Below the pieces are notes generated by a model, which worked only from the letters and a program-made list of their open reading frames with translations, was not told where the DNA came from and did not search any database. Of a stretch of 40,660 nt of DNA, positions 24,740 to 34,073 are shown piece after piece (within the stretch, counting starts at the first letter, position 1; every line of letters begins with the position of its first letter). Source of the stretch: a bacterium (lineage in GTDB: Bacteria; JAJRZV01). The translations under genes and the position numbers were made by a program. Where the stretch lies: contig JAJRZV010000093.1 of NCBI GenBank assembly GCA_024275095.1, positions 1 to 40,660 on the forward strand. Reading direction: 5' to 3'.

Positions 24740-25905
24740 GGACGAAGCTCAGCTATTCGCCTGGCAGCTTCTTCAAGACGCTTCTCTGGAGCAGTGAGGG
24801 AGAAACGAACGTACCCTTCACCGGAAGGGCCGAATCCTATGCCTGGTGTGCACACAACACCTTCTTCAAGCAGTCTTTATGCAAATGACATTGAAGAAAA
24901 CCCCTCGGGCACCTTTGCCCACACGTAAAAAGTATACCGGGAGGGATACACTTCAATACCTGCTTTATTCAGTGCGTTTACCAGCACGTCCCTGCGTCGT
25001 CTGTAAATCTCTCGCATGCCCGGAACAAAGTCATCGTAGCCTCTCAGTGCTTCTACGGCTGCCTCCTGTATGGCAGTAAAAGCTCCCGAGTCAATGTTGG
25101 TTTTTACCTTGCCCAGAGCCGCGATGATTTCTGCATTGCCAGCGGCGAATGCAATGCGCCAGCCTGTCATGTTAAAGGTTTTGGAAAAGGAGTGCATTTC
25201 AATGGCCATTTCCCGGGCTCCAGAAATCTGCAGAATGCTTATTGGCGCGTCTTCTCCGGTGTAGATTTCTGAATACGCTGCATCGTGGACGACTATGATT
25301 CCGTGTTTGGAAGCGAACTCTATCGCCTTTTCAAAGAACTCTTTTGAGGCTCCTGCAGATGTGGGATTGTTGGGGTAGTTAAGGAACATGAGTTTCGCGT
25401 TTTGGGCGACATTTGAAGGTATGGAAGCAAAGTCAGGTGTGAAATTTTTTTCTTCTTTGAGAGGCATCCAATGTACATTCCCCCCGGCAAAGGTTACCGA
25501 CGTTGCATATACGGGATAAGATGGCTCGGGTACAAGCGCTGTGTCGCCAGGGTTGATGAATGCCAGCGGGAAATGTGCAATGCCCTCTTTTGAACCGATA
25601 AGTGCAATAATCTCTTTTTCCGGATCAAGGTCCACATGGAAGCGCTTTTTCATCCAGGCCGCACAGGCTTTTCTGAAATCCAGAGAACCGAGGTAAGACG
25701 GGTACACCTGATTTTCCGGTTTTTCAACAGCCCTTTTCATTGCTTCTACGATATAAGAAGGGGTGGGGATATCAGGGTCTCCCACACCGAGTGAGATGAC
25801 ATCAACTCCCCTTGCGCGCACTTCTGCAACCTTCCGGTCAAGGTCCGCAAAAAGGTAAGGCGGCAATTCGCGGATGCGACGTGCTGTTTTATCCTTTATC
25901 TGCAT
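24736..25905 (-). pseudogene. dapL: LL-diaminopimelate aminotransferase-like (DapL), interrupted by an in-frame TAA
   Basis: Class I/II PLP aminotransferase, 389 codons; DapL converts tetrahydrodipicolinate to LL-diaminopimelate for lysine and cell wall. Seen: ISLGVGDPDIPTPSYIVEAM, YPSYLGSLDFRKA, LNYPNNPTSAGASKEFFEKA, HDAAYSEIY, HSFSKTFNMTGWR with the PLP Lys242, and VKTNIDSGAFTAIQEAA, all close to DapL. At codon 343 (24879-24877) a TAA stands between SSMSFA and [16 protein letters not shown]; the same frame then runs 46 codons with the expected DapL end ([19 protein letters not shown]). One substitution would restore it. Start at ATG 25905 just after the promoter; no Shine-Dalgarno. Other aminotransferases of this subfamily are possible. 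Confidence 0.85.
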
Positions 25906-25913
25906 GGGCAGTA

Positions 25914-25943
25914 AACATACAGGAAATGGTGATTTCTTTTCAA
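25914..25943 (-). promoter_or_regulatory. Promoter of the dapL-folK-RLP-barrel-talC operon, near-leaderless
   Basis: Minus strand TTGAAA (25943-25938), 18 bases, TATGTT (25919-25914). The predicted start at about 25907 leaves a 2-base leader before the ATG at 25905, and there is no ribosome site. Prediction by eye. Confidence 0.5.
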
Positions 25944-25951
25944 GTGAAACC

Positions 25952-25980
25952 TTGCTTGTACACCACACCTCTGGTAACTT
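25952..25980 (+). promoter_or_regulatory. Promoter of the ArsA-like gene, near-leaderless
   Basis: TTGCTT (25952-25957), 17 bases, TAACTT (25975-25980). The expected start is about 25987, three bases before the ATG at 25990. It stands back to back with the dapL promoter in an 84-base divergent region. Confidence 0.45.
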
Positions 25981-25989
25981 TTTCTGGCC

Positions 25990-27132
25990 ATGAAGGTGAT
26001 ATTCATATCCGGCAAGGGCGGCGTAGGTAAATCCACTGTTGCGTGTGTTACCGCCTTGAAGGCGGCAGAGAGCGGAGCACGTACGCTTCTCGTGAGTACT
26101 GACCAGGTACACAGTCTCAGTGATATATTCGGCAGACGTATCGGGCCGGAGATGCGCCAGGTTGCTCCAGGATTGGAGGCTATTGAGGTGGATGCGACAC
26201 GGGCATTAAGAGAATACTTTGCTGGGGTGATAGATTACACGCGTGATGCACTTGAAGAGGCGGGACTTTCTCAGACTGATGCTGACGAAGTGGCAGTGTT
26301 TCCTGGAGCTGCGGAACTCGCCTGTATGATGAAGGTTTACCACTACTATCTTACACACAGTGCCGATGTCATGGTTGTGGATACGGCGTCTTCATCTGAG
26401 ACAGTGAAATTGTTGAAAATCCCCGGCGTGATGAAAGTATTTCTCAGCAGGTTGCGTGCGTCGAGCAGCACGCTTTTTGATCGTTTCGCGTCGGTCGTAG
26501 AGAAAATCTTTTCGGTGCACCTTCCTCGTTCTCAATTACTCGAAAGGATGCTTCAAATTGCAGAAGACCTTGAAGCAGCTCGTGATGTGTTTGTTGATCC
26601 GGACATCACTCGCTTCCGCGTCGTGTGTACGCCTGAAAGGGTGGTGCTCAGAGAAACGGAACGCTTTGCTTCTTATATATCCATCCTGGGTTTTCCTGTT
26701 GAGGCGATTATTGTTAACAGGGTGAAAGCAGGGGATTCGAGGCGAATAGGCGAAATAAAGAATAAGTTTCAGCCTTTACAGGTGTTTGTTATCTCGCAGA
26801 GGGAAACAGAACCGTGTGGAATGAAACACCTGGCCGACTTTACCAAGAAGGAGCGCGAAATGCCCGGTGCGGATTTTCTTGAGACGTACTGGAACATTGT
26901 GTGCGAAGCGACTCCGGAGGGTTATGTTTTGAAAATTCCTGCTCGAGGTTTGAGAAAGGAAGATCTTGAAATTTATGCTGATTTTGACAGCCTTTTCATA
27001 CGAGCCAGGGAAGTATCACGGGAAATTCTTCTTCCTCAGATCTTGATCGGGGCACGGGTGAAACGAGCTGCTTTGAAAGATCATCAACTTCTGATATATT
27101 TTGAACATTCGGGTTCAGACGATGGCCATTGA
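25990..27132 (+). CDS. ArsA/Get3-family ATPase with C-terminal HSP20-like domain
   Basis: 380-residue cytoplasmic ATPase of the deviant-Walker class. Residues 8-16 are GKGGVGKST, switch I region reads STDQVHSLSDIF (canonical DPAHS altered to DQVHS), and a Walker B-like strand is ADVMVVDTASSSET. From about residue 310 a beta-rich end (GYVLKIPARGLRKEDLEIYA, then LIGARVKRAALKDHQLLIYF) looks like the alpha-crystallin/HSP20-type domain found in bacterial ArsA-like proteins. No arsenite Cys triad and no ars genes nearby, so arsenic resistance is unlikely; membrane-protein or envelope handling is more plausible but unproven. Divergent from dapL; overlaps the next gene by 11 bases. Confidence 0.85.
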   Translation: MKVIFISGKGGVGKSTVACVTALKAAESGARTLLVSTDQVHSLSDIFGRRIGPEMRQVAPGLEAIEVDATRALREYFAGVIDYTRDALEEAGLSQTDADEVAVFPGAAELACMMKVYHYYLTHSADVMVVDTASSSETVKLLKIPGVMKVFLSRLRASSSTLFDRFASVVEKIFSVHLPRSQLLERMLQIAEDLEAARDVFVDPDITRFRVVCTPERVVLRETERFASYISILGFPVEAIIVNRVKAGDSRRIGEIKNKFQPLQVFVISQRETEPCGMKHLADFTKKEREMPGADFLETYWNIVCEATPEGYVLKIPARGLRKEDLEIYADFDSLFIRAREVSREILLPQILIGARVKRAALKDHQLLIYFEHSGSDDGH

Positions 27133-27544
27133 AAATGAAAATTTAAAGAAAGCAAAGGAACATTTTCTCACCAGCCAGCAGGAATTCTTGTTAAGCCTTC
27201 TGTATATGTGCAGATATGTGAAAGACTATTTTCACAGCAATGGCAGGGGCCAGTCTCCTATTGCATACCTTGCAGATGCTGGTGAAATGGTGATTAATTC
27301 CATCCTTCTTTTAATTCCTTTCGATGGCAATGAACACTATGAAAGCCTGAAAGATGATGCTCGCTTGCTTTTAAGCGCCATAGAGAACATACAGCGAGAA
27401 TATGCGCGTTCTGGAGTCCCCTATGAGCCGGGTAGCATGGAGTACCGTATGATGGAACTTCTCAAACGAGTTGCGGAAATGCTGGGAGGAGAAAATTCCC
27501 CAAAAGGTCCTCGTCCAGGTAAAACCCGGGTTGTCATTGAGTAA
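27122..27544 (+). CDS. Helical protein of unknown function downstream of the ArsA-like ATPase
   Basis: 140 residues from the ATG at 27122, overlapping the ATPase gene by 11 bases. Mostly amphipathic helix: KAKEHFLTSQQEFLLSLLYM, a hydrophobic stretch MVINSILLLIPF (not long enough for a clear membrane span), then KDDARLLLSAIENIQREYAR and a Pro/Lys-rich tail. No signal peptide and no family recognised. The overlap suggests it works with the ATPase, perhaps as a partner or client adaptor (inference). Confidence 0.75.
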   Translation: MAIENENLKKAKEHFLTSQQEFLLSLLYMCRYVKDYFHSNGRGQSPIAYLADAGEMVINSILLLIPFDGNEHYESLKDDARLLLSAIENIQREYARSGVPYEPGSMEYRMMELLKRVAEMLGGENSPKGPRPGKTRVVIE

Positions 27545-27560
27545 TGCGATTTTTATTGGG

Positions 27561-27588
27561 TTGAAATTTTATTTTTTTTCGGTAATAT
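27561..27588 (+). promoter_or_regulatory. Candidate promoter of glyQS
   Basis: TTGAAA (27561-27566), 16 bases including a T8 run, TAATAT (27583-27588). The start near 27595 gives a leader of about 130 bases to glyQ at 27724. The leader has one small stem (TTGCGA/TTGCAA near 27663-27680) and no T-box motif. Confidence 0.45.
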
Positions 27589-27723
27589 TAACGCGTTTTT
27601 GCGATTGTTAAATGTCGAATTTCTTGAAAAATACCTCCAGTATCTGTATGTTCTGTCAATCGGTTGCGAAGCGCTTGCAAGAGTGGGGAGTCGAAAAATT
27701 TACAAAAGGAAGGTAGGCGAGAG

Positions 27724-28593
27724 ATGCCAGCTGGAAAAGTGAAAACATTCCAGGACGTTATACTCGTTTTGCAGAACTTCTGGGCCAGGCGGGGCTGCCT
27801 TATAGCCCAGCCCACCGATGTGGAAGTTGGTGCAGGCACATTTAATCCTCACACGTTTTTCCGCGTACTCGGGAGTGGGCCCTGGCGCGTTGCATACGTG
27901 GAGCCTTCCAGACGGCCTGCTGATGGGCGATACGGAGAGAATCCCAACAGGCTTCAGCATTATTATCAATTCCAGGTTATTATTAAGCCTGCTCCAGAAG
28001 ATGCCCAGCACCTGTATCTCGACAGTCTGCGAGCGCTGGGCATTGAGCTGGAAGAGCATGATGTTCGATTCGTGGAAGATGACTGGGAGTCTCCCACACT
28101 GGGTGCCTGGGGCCTCGGGTGGGAGGTGTGGCTGGACGGGATGGAAATTACGCAATTTACGTATTTTCAACAAATGGGCGGCATGGATCTCAATCCTGTA
28201 TCACTGGAGATTACTTACGGGCTTGAACGGATCGCCATGTATTTGCAAAACGTGGACAATGTTTTTGCTCTTAAATGGAATGAGCGTGTCTTTTACGGGG
28301 ATGTGCACCGTGAAACAGAACGGCAGTTTTCCATTTACAATTTTGACGAGGCAAACGTGTCCATGCTGAGGGAAGTATTCAACATGTATGAAAAGGAAGG
28401 CCTGCAATTGCTTGAAAAGGGTTTGTATTATCCCGCGTATGATTGTTGTATGAAGTGCAGTCATGTCTTCAATCTTTTGCACGCGCGCGGGGCTTTGAGC
28501 GTGAATGAACGCACGGAGTACGTTACTCGGGTAAGAGCTCTCGCCGGAAGATGTGCGAGGATTTATCTCAAGCATAAAGGAGACCTTGAATGA
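27724..28593 (+). CDS. glyQ: Glycyl-tRNA synthetase, alpha subunit
   Basis: Class II synthetase alpha chain (catalytic core) of the bacterial alpha2beta2 GlyRS. 289 residues. Seen: [58 protein letters not shown] (class II motif 2 region), [11 protein letters not shown], and [30 protein letters not shown] (motif 3). All are intact. The ATG at 27724 has AAGGAAGGTAGG upstream; an earlier in-frame start lacks one. glyS follows with a 4-base overlap. Confidence 0.96.
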   Translation: MPAGKVKTFQDVILVLQNFWARRGCLIAQPTDVEVGAGTFNPHTFFRVLGSGPWRVAYVEPSRRPADGRYGENPNRLQHYYQFQVIIKPAPEDAQHLYLDSLRALGIELEEHDVRFVEDDWESPTLGAWGLGWEVWLDGMEITQFTYFQQMGGMDLNPVSLEITYGLERIAMYLQNVDNVFALKWNERVFYGDVHRETERQFSIYNFDEANVSMLREVFNMYEKEGLQLLEKGLYYPAYDCCMKCSHVFNLLHARGALSVNERTEYVTRVRALAGRCARIYLKHKGDLE

Positions 28594-30653
28594 GCAATCG
28601 CACCAGAGATTTTCTCCTGGAGATCGGCGTAGAGGATTTGCCCCCTTCTTTTGTGCCTTCCATGCTTGAACAGTTGAAAAGAGGAGTGGAGACCGGCCTT
28701 GCCGAAAAGAAGATTCTTTTTGGAAAGACGGAGGTAATGGGGACACATCGGCGTCTTGTGGTACTGGTGAAGAGCGTGGAAGAGAGACGCATGTGTGAGG
28801 AGGTTTTTGTTCAGGGTCCTCCTGAGAAGGTGGCGTTTAGAAATGGCAGGCCAACCGATACTTTAAGGGGCTTTTTAAGAGCCAAAGGCGCATCAATTAA
28901 AAATGTGGAGGTAAAAGAAACCCCCAGGGGGCGATACGTGTTTGTAAAGGTTCGCACGGGAGGCGACTCTGTTCTCCCCCACCTTTCAGACCTCGCTCAA
29001 AGGGTCATTCACAGCCTTTCCGCTCCCAAAACAATGCGGTGGGACTCTTCCGGAGTCCGCTTTCCCCGTCCGCTCAGGTATGTACTTGCTCTTTACGGGA
29101 ACAGAGTCGTCCCTTTTAGTTTCGGCAATGTAAGTGCAGGACGTAAAACGTGCCCGGACCGCTTGAGCCGAAAGGCTGTGACAGTGCGCGATGTAAGAGA
29201 GTATTTCCAGATAATGAAAAAGGCAGGGATTATCCTGGACCCTCTCAAACGAGCATCACGCATTCGCTCTTCCATAAGTCGGCTGGCAGCAGGTGCAGAG
29301 GCAAAAGCCCTTATAAGTGATGAAGCCATAGAAGAAGTGGTTTTTATGACAGAACATCCACGATGCGTGCTTTGTCCTTTTGATGAGCGCTTCGTGCGGC
29401 TTCCCCGGGAGGTCGTCTCTACGGTCCTTCAACATCACATCAGGGCGTTTCCACTTACAAGATCAAACGGTCAGCTGTACCCTGCCGCCGTGTTTGTAGC
29501 AGATACACTCACCGCCTCGCGACGTGTAGTCAGGGCGGGACTTCAGCGTGTTATTACTGCACGCTTGGAGGATGCCGAGTTTTACTATATGGAAGATCGA
29601 AAGCGTGATGTGAAGAGCTTTGTTGAGGCACTCAAGGGAATTAACTTCGGTGAGGGCTTGGGAACAATGTGGGATCGCATCGGTCGAATTGAGACACTGT
29701 TAGAAATATACGGAGGAATAGATGAAAAAAAACTGGGTGCTCTTGCACAACTTATGGATTTTGACCTTGCCACCAGCCTCGTGTCCGAATTTCCTGAGCT
29801 CCACGGTGTTATCGGTCGAATTTATGCGGTGGAGCGGGGGTTTCCTGACGATGTGGCCGAAGCTCTGGAAGAACACGTGCTGCCTCGCTTTTCAGGAGAC
29901 AAGCTCCCTTCGACTCCTCTTGGAGTTGCAGCGGCCGTGTGTGACCGCGTGGATTCCATTTGCGGTCATATGGCAGCCGGTCACAAGCCCACTGCGGAGG
30001 CGGACCCATTTGGTGTAAGGCGTGAAACTATCGGTTTGTGTGAAATTTTGTTGGAGCATTTTCCCGATATTAATCTCGAAGAACTCGTAAAGCAGGGTTT
30101 GAGGGGTTATGCCTCCGAAGCCTTATTGTCTGAAACAATGGAGTTTATACTTCAACGGTTCAGGCAGCAGGCTGTAAGAAGAGACCTTAGGCGCGATTTT
30201 GTTGAAGCCTGCATTATCTCGCCGTATAATCCCCGAACATTTATTATGCGATACCGTGCTCTTGAGAAATCCTTTAAAAGAGGGCTTCTGCCCACAATAG
30301 TGGCTACATGTAAACGTCTCAATAACATTTTGAAAGGTGCACAGGAGATGAAAGAACCGGAGGCGTCACTTTTTCGTGAAAAGGAAGAATGGGAGCTTTT
30401 TCATCACGTGGAAGAATTGCGCCAGCACATGCAGGAAATAGTGGACAAGGGCGATTTTGACAAGGCTCTCGAGGAAGTGGCGACTCTTGCTCCTGTGGTG
30501 AATCGCTTTTTTGAAAAGGTATTTGTAATGGTAGAAGACCCTCTCGTCAGAAGGAATCGTTTGTCTCTTCTCGATAGTGCCAGGAAGGTTTTTTCGCGGC
30601 TGGCTGATTTTTCGAAGATAGAATTTACAGAGGAGATTCGCGAAGTTTCTTGA
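28590..30653 (+). CDS. glyS: Glycyl-tRNA synthetase, beta subunit
   Basis: 687-residue tRNA-binding subunit of GlyRS. N-terminus [20 protein letters not shown] matches the family start, followed by [17 protein letters not shown], the PKTMRW-containing segment ([20 protein letters not shown]), [20 protein letters not shown], and the HD-like region [16 protein letters not shown]; a helical DALR-type anticodon domain ends the chain. Length is normal. Overlaps glyQ (ATGA). Nothing odd seen. Confidence 0.95.
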   Translation: MSNRTRDFLLEIGVEDLPPSFVPSMLEQLKRGVETGLAEKKILFGKTEVMGTHRRLVVLVKSVEERRMCEEVFVQGPPEKVAFRNGRPTDTLRGFLRAKGASIKNVEVKETPRGRYVFVKVRTGGDSVLPHLSDLAQRVIHSLSAPKTMRWDSSGVRFPRPLRYVLALYGNRVVPFSFGNVSAGRKTCPDRLSRKAVTVRDVREYFQIMKKAGIILDPLKRASRIRSSISRLAAGAEAKALISDEAIEEVVFMTEHPRCVLCPFDERFVRLPREVVSTVLQHHIRAFPLTRSNGQLYPAAVFVADTLTASRRVVRAGLQRVITARLEDAEFYYMEDRKRDVKSFVEALKGINFGEGLGTMWDRIGRIETLLEIYGGIDEKKLGALAQLMDFDLATSLVSEFPELHGVIGRIYAVERGFPDDVAEALEEHVLPRFSGDKLPSTPLGVAAAVCDRVDSICGHMAAGHKPTAEADPFGVRRETIGLCEILLEHFPDINLEELVKQGLRGYASEALLSETMEFILQRFRQQAVRRDLRRDFVEACIISPYNPRTFIMRYRALEKSFKRGLLPTIVATCKRLNNILKGAQEMKEPEASLFREKEEWELFHHVEELRQHMQEIVDKGDFDKALEEVATLAPVVNRFFEKVFVMVEDPLVRRNRLSLLDSARKVFSRLADFSKIEFTEEIREVS

Positions 30654-30690
30654 AAATATGAAGGTTGAACAAATCCAGGAGGTGCAAAAA

Positions 30691-33495
30691 ATGGCCGCTA
30701 AAAAGTCGAAAAACATCTATTTTTTTGGTGGCGGCAGGGCTGATGGTAATAAGGACATGAAAGATCTGCTCGGTGGGAAAGGTGCCAATCTTGCAGAGAT
30801 GGCGGGATTGGGAATTCCTGTACCCCCTGGATTTACCATTACCACACGTATGTGCCACATTTACTTTAAAAACCGGCGGCGTCTGCCCAGACAGTTTCTC
30901 GAGGATCTTCACAGGGCAATGGCGCGTCTTGAGAGGATGACAGGTAAAAAATTTGGCAATCCGTCCAATCCACTGCTCGTGTCGGTGCGCTCTGGTGCTC
31001 CTGTGTCCATGCCGGGAATGATGGACACTATTTTGAATTTGGGGCTTAACGATCGTACTGTGAGGGGGTTGGAAAAACTCACCGGGGACAGGAGGTTTGC
31101 TCTGGACAGTTATCGCCGTCTTATCATGATGTTTGGGGACGTGGTGCTCAGGATACCGAGGGAAGAATTTGACAAGGTGTTTGAAGGTTTTAAAGCGAGA
31201 GCCGGTGTGAAGACGGATGTGGAGGTGCCGCCTGATGTGCTTGCAGACATAGTGGAGGAGTTCAAATCCATTGTCCAGGACAAGACGGGAAAACCTTTCC
31301 CTCAGAATGTTTACAAACAGCTTGAAATGGCAGTGGCGGCGGTGTTCCTCTCGTGGAACAATCCCCGTGCTATTTATTACAGGAAGCAGAATAACATTCC
31401 TGATGATATGGGCACTGCTGTAAATGTCCAGACCATGGTTTTTGGCAACATGGGTGATGATTCCGCGACGGGTGTGGGATTTACGCGCAATCCCGCAACA
31501 GGTGAAAAAGAATTTTACGGGGAATACCTTACCAATGCCCAGGGTGAGGATGTTGTTGCCGGGGTAAGGACGCCGAAGAAGATTACTGCTCTGAAGGAAG
31601 AAATGCCTGAGGTGTACAGGGAACTTATTAAGATCGCCCAGCGACTGGAAAAGCACTACCGGGATATGCAGGATATCGAATTCACCATTGAAAAGGGCAA
31701 ACTCTATCTTCTCCAGACACGCGCAGGCAAACGGACTGCTCGTGCCGCTGTAAAAATTGCTGTTGACATGGTAAAGGAACGTCTCATTACACGTGAAGAA
31801 GCTGTTTTGCGTGTGGACCCGCACGTTCTGAATCAACTTCTTCACCCCGTGATTTCCATTGATGCTGAATACACGCCGCTTGCTAAAGGCCTGGGTGCAA
31901 GTCCTGGAGCCGCGGTTGGAAAGGTGGTTTTTTCCGCAGATGCAGCAGTGGAGTGGGCAGCGAAGGGAGAACCTGTAATTCTCGTGAGAAAGGAGACTTC
32001 TCCTGAGGACATTCACGGCATGGACGCAGCCCAGGGTATTCTCACATCCAGAGGCGGTATGACCTCGCATGCAGCAGTTGTGGCACGTCACATGGGGAAG
32101 CCCTGTGTGGTGGGGTGTGAAGAACTGGAAATAGACGACAACAGAAAGCGGTTTAAAGTGAGCGGTACAATCGTAAATGAAGGGGATTTTATCACTATAG
32201 ATGGCTCTACCGGTGAAGTGATTTTGGGTCAACTTCCGCTGGAAGATCCCCAAATTTCCGGGGAGTTTGAGGAATTTATGTCCTGGGCTGATAAGTTCAG
32301 GAAACTCCGCGTGAGAGCCAATGCTGATACTCCTGGTGACGCCAGGCTTGCAAGGGAATTCGGCGCTGAGGGCATCGGGCTCTGCCGCACGGAGCACATG
32401 TTCTTCGGCGAGGAACGTATCGGCGTTATGCAGGCCATGATCATGGCAGAGACCACATCTGAGAGGAAAAAATATCTTGACCAGCTGGAGCCCATGCAAG
32501 CGGAAGATTTTGAGGGAATATTTGAAGCCATGGAAGGCTATCCTGTAACCATTCGTTTGCTGGACCCCCCATTGCACGAGTTTCTTCCAACTGCAGAAGA
32601 GATAAAGAAATCCATAGAAGAGGAGGAAAGTAAAGATAATCCTGATAGGGATCGACTCGAGCAGCTGAGAAAACTGCTGGCCCGTACAGAGGAACTGAAA
32701 GAGTTTAATCCCATGCTGGGGCTGAGGGGTGTCCGTTTGGGCCTTCTCTATCCCGAGGTTTACCAGATGCAGGTGCGCGCGATCATCAAAGCGGCCCTCA
32801 GGTGTCGTAAAAGGGGAATCAAGGTGACCCCTGAAATCATGATTCCTCTCGTGGGAATTGAAGGTGAAATCAGCAAGATGAACGAGATGGTAAGGTATGT
32901 GGCTGATGCACTCGTTAAAGAAGCAGGGATCAAGCTGGAATATAAAGTGGGTACAATGGTGGAAGTCCCTCGTGCGGCACTTACCGCCGATGAAATTGCC
33001 AGGCACGCAGAATTTTTCTCGTTTGGTACGAATGACCTTACTCAGACAACATTTGGGTTTTCCAGAGACGATTCCGCCAAGATCATAAAGACCTATCTTG
33101 AGTACAGTACCCGCTGTGAAAAATGTGGTGGTGAACTCGACGAGAGTTTTACGTGTGGTACATGTGGAGGTACTTATTCCATGAAACCAGCTCCCATACT
33201 GGATACAGACCCATTTCAGACGCTGGATGTGAGCGGAGTGGGTGAACTTATGAAAATTGCCATTGAGAAGGGTCGCTCCGTACGCAGGGACCTGAAGCTG
33301 GGGATCTGTGGTGAACACGGGGGTGACCCTGCGTCCGTAGAGTACTGTCACAACCTTGGATTGGAATACGTTAGTTGTTCACCCTATCGCGTTCCTATTG
33401 CACGTCTTGCAGCAGCCCAGGCAACGATTCGTGCAAAACAGAAGGCCAGACAGGATAAAAAAACATCAAAGAAAAAGAGGAAAAAGCGGGCATGA
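30691..33495 (+). CDS. ppdK: Pyruvate, phosphate dikinase with a CxxC/CxxC insert
   Basis: Reversibly converts pyruvate, ATP and Pi to PEP, AMP and PPi. 934 residues from the ATG at 30691, which has AGGAGGT seven bases upstream (an upstream ATG at 30658 has none). N-terminal ATP-grasp part: GGKGANLAEMAGLGIPVPPG, SVRSGAPVSMPGMMDTILNLG (split after PGMM). Swivelling domain: TSRGGMTSHAAVVARHMGKP with phospho-His460. C-terminal PEP barrel: GLCRTEHMFF, FFSFGTNDLTQTTFGFSRDD, and LGICGEHGGDP with catalytic Cys873. Between SRDD and DPFQTLD lies an unusual insert with Cys809, Cys812, Cys822, Cys825 (CEKCGG, CGTCGG), a zinc-ribbon-like pattern. Lysine-rich tail. It is coupled to the next gene by ATGA. 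Confidence 0.95.
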   Translation: MAAKKSKNIYFFGGGRADGNKDMKDLLGGKGANLAEMAGLGIPVPPGFTITTRMCHIYFKNRRRLPRQFLEDLHRAMARLERMTGKKFGNPSNPLLVSVRSGAPVSMPGMMDTILNLGLNDRTVRGLEKLTGDRRFALDSYRRLIMMFGDVVLRIPREEFDKVFEGFKARAGVKTDVEVPPDVLADIVEEFKSIVQDKTGKPFPQNVYKQLEMAVAAVFLSWNNPRAIYYRKQNNIPDDMGTAVNVQTMVFGNMGDDSATGVGFTRNPATGEKEFYGEYLTNAQGEDVVAGVRTPKKITALKEEMPEVYRELIKIAQRLEKHYRDMQDIEFTIEKGKLYLLQTRAGKRTARAAVKIAVDMVKERLITREEAVLRVDPHVLNQLLHPVISIDAEYTPLAKGLGASPGAAVGKVVFSADAAVEWAAKGEPVILVRKETSPEDIHGMDAAQGILTSRGGMTSHAAVVARHMGKPCVVGCEELEIDDNRKRFKVSGTIVNEGDFITIDGSTGEVILGQLPLEDPQISGEFEEFMSWADKFRKLRVRANADTPGDARLAREFGAEGIGLCRTEHMFFGEERIGVMQAMIMAETTSERKKYLDQLEPMQAEDFEGIFEAMEGYPVTIRLLDPPLHEFLPTAEEIKKSIEEEESKDNPDRDRLEQLRKLLARTEELKEFNPMLGLRGVRLGLLYPEVYQMQVRAIIKAALRCRKRGIKVTPEIMIPLVGIEGEISKMNEMVRYVADALVKEAGIKLEYKVGTMVEVPRAALTADEIARHAEFFSFGTNDLTQTTFGFSRDDSAKIIKTYLEYSTRCEKCGGELDESFTCGTCGGTYSMKPAPILDTDPFQTLDVSGVGELMKIAIEKGRSVRRDLKLGICGEHGGDPASVEYCHNLGLEYVSCSPYRVPIARLAAAQATIRAKQKARQDKKTSKKKRKKRA

Positions 33496-34061
33496 AAGAC
33501 CATGTTGACAGGTCCAGACCTTTGATCCTGAGTTATAAAGGCAAAACTCCAGTTATAGGTGAAGGAGTTTACCTGGCTCCTGGAGCATGTGTGATCGGTG
33601 ATGTAGTCATTGGTAACGACTCATCGGTATGGTTCGGCACGGTGGTGCGTGGAGATGAGCACTATATAAAAATTGGGTCGGAAACGAACATCCAGGATAT
33701 GTGCGTGCTTCATGTAACAGAAGGAAAGTTCCCACTGATTGTAGGTAGTAGGGTTACGATAGGACATGGTGCTGTGGTACATGCCTGCACGGTGGAGGAT
33801 GAGGTGCTTGTCGGAATTGGTTCGGTGGTACTTGATGGTGCAATTGTACGGAAACACTCGGTGGTGGCAGCAGGAGCGCTCGTTCCACCGGGGATGGAAG
33901 TTCCAGCAGGAACGATAGTGGCCGGTGTTCCAGCACGCGTTCTCAGAGAGTTGAAACCTGAAGAAGTAGAGTCCCTTATAATGCATAAATATCGAAATTA
34001 TTTGAAAGTCAAAGAAGACTACCTTTCTGCCTCTACGAGTGCGGTAGATTCAGCTTCTTGA
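33492..34061 (+). CDS. Gamma-carbonic anhydrase-like hexapeptide-repeat protein
   Basis: 189 residues folding as a left-handed beta-helix of hexapeptide repeats (VIGDVVIGNDSSVWFGTVVR). It keeps the gamma-CA metal ligands His74, His92 and His97 (CVLHV, IGHGAVVHACTV) and the Arg53/Asp55/Gln68 set (VVRGDEHY, NIQDM), so Zn binding is likely. YrdA/PaaY-type proteins share this layout and some have carbonic anhydrase activity. Overlaps ppdK by 4 bases. Acyltransferase activity is a less likely alternative. Confidence 0.88.
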   Translation: MKDHVDRSRPLILSYKGKTPVIGEGVYLAPGACVIGDVVIGNDSSVWFGTVVRGDEHYIKIGSETNIQDMCVLHVTEGKFPLIVGSRVTIGHGAVVHACTVEDEVLVGIGSVVLDGAIVRKHSVVAAGALVPPGMEVPAGTIVAGVPARVLRELKPEEVESLIMHKYRNYLKVKEDYLSASTSAVDSAS

Positions 34062-34073
34062 GTTTCTCTGTGC

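Noticed and set aside
27595-27723. T-box or glycine riboswitch in the glyQ leader
   Set aside because: The leader is long enough, but no T-box core, specifier stem or glycine aptamer sequence is visible.
30625-33351. A 908-codon open frame antisense to ppdK and the end of glyS
   Set aside because: Its translation is rich in His, Cys and Phe without motifs, typical of an antisense shadow; the plus-strand genes are well-conserved enzymes.
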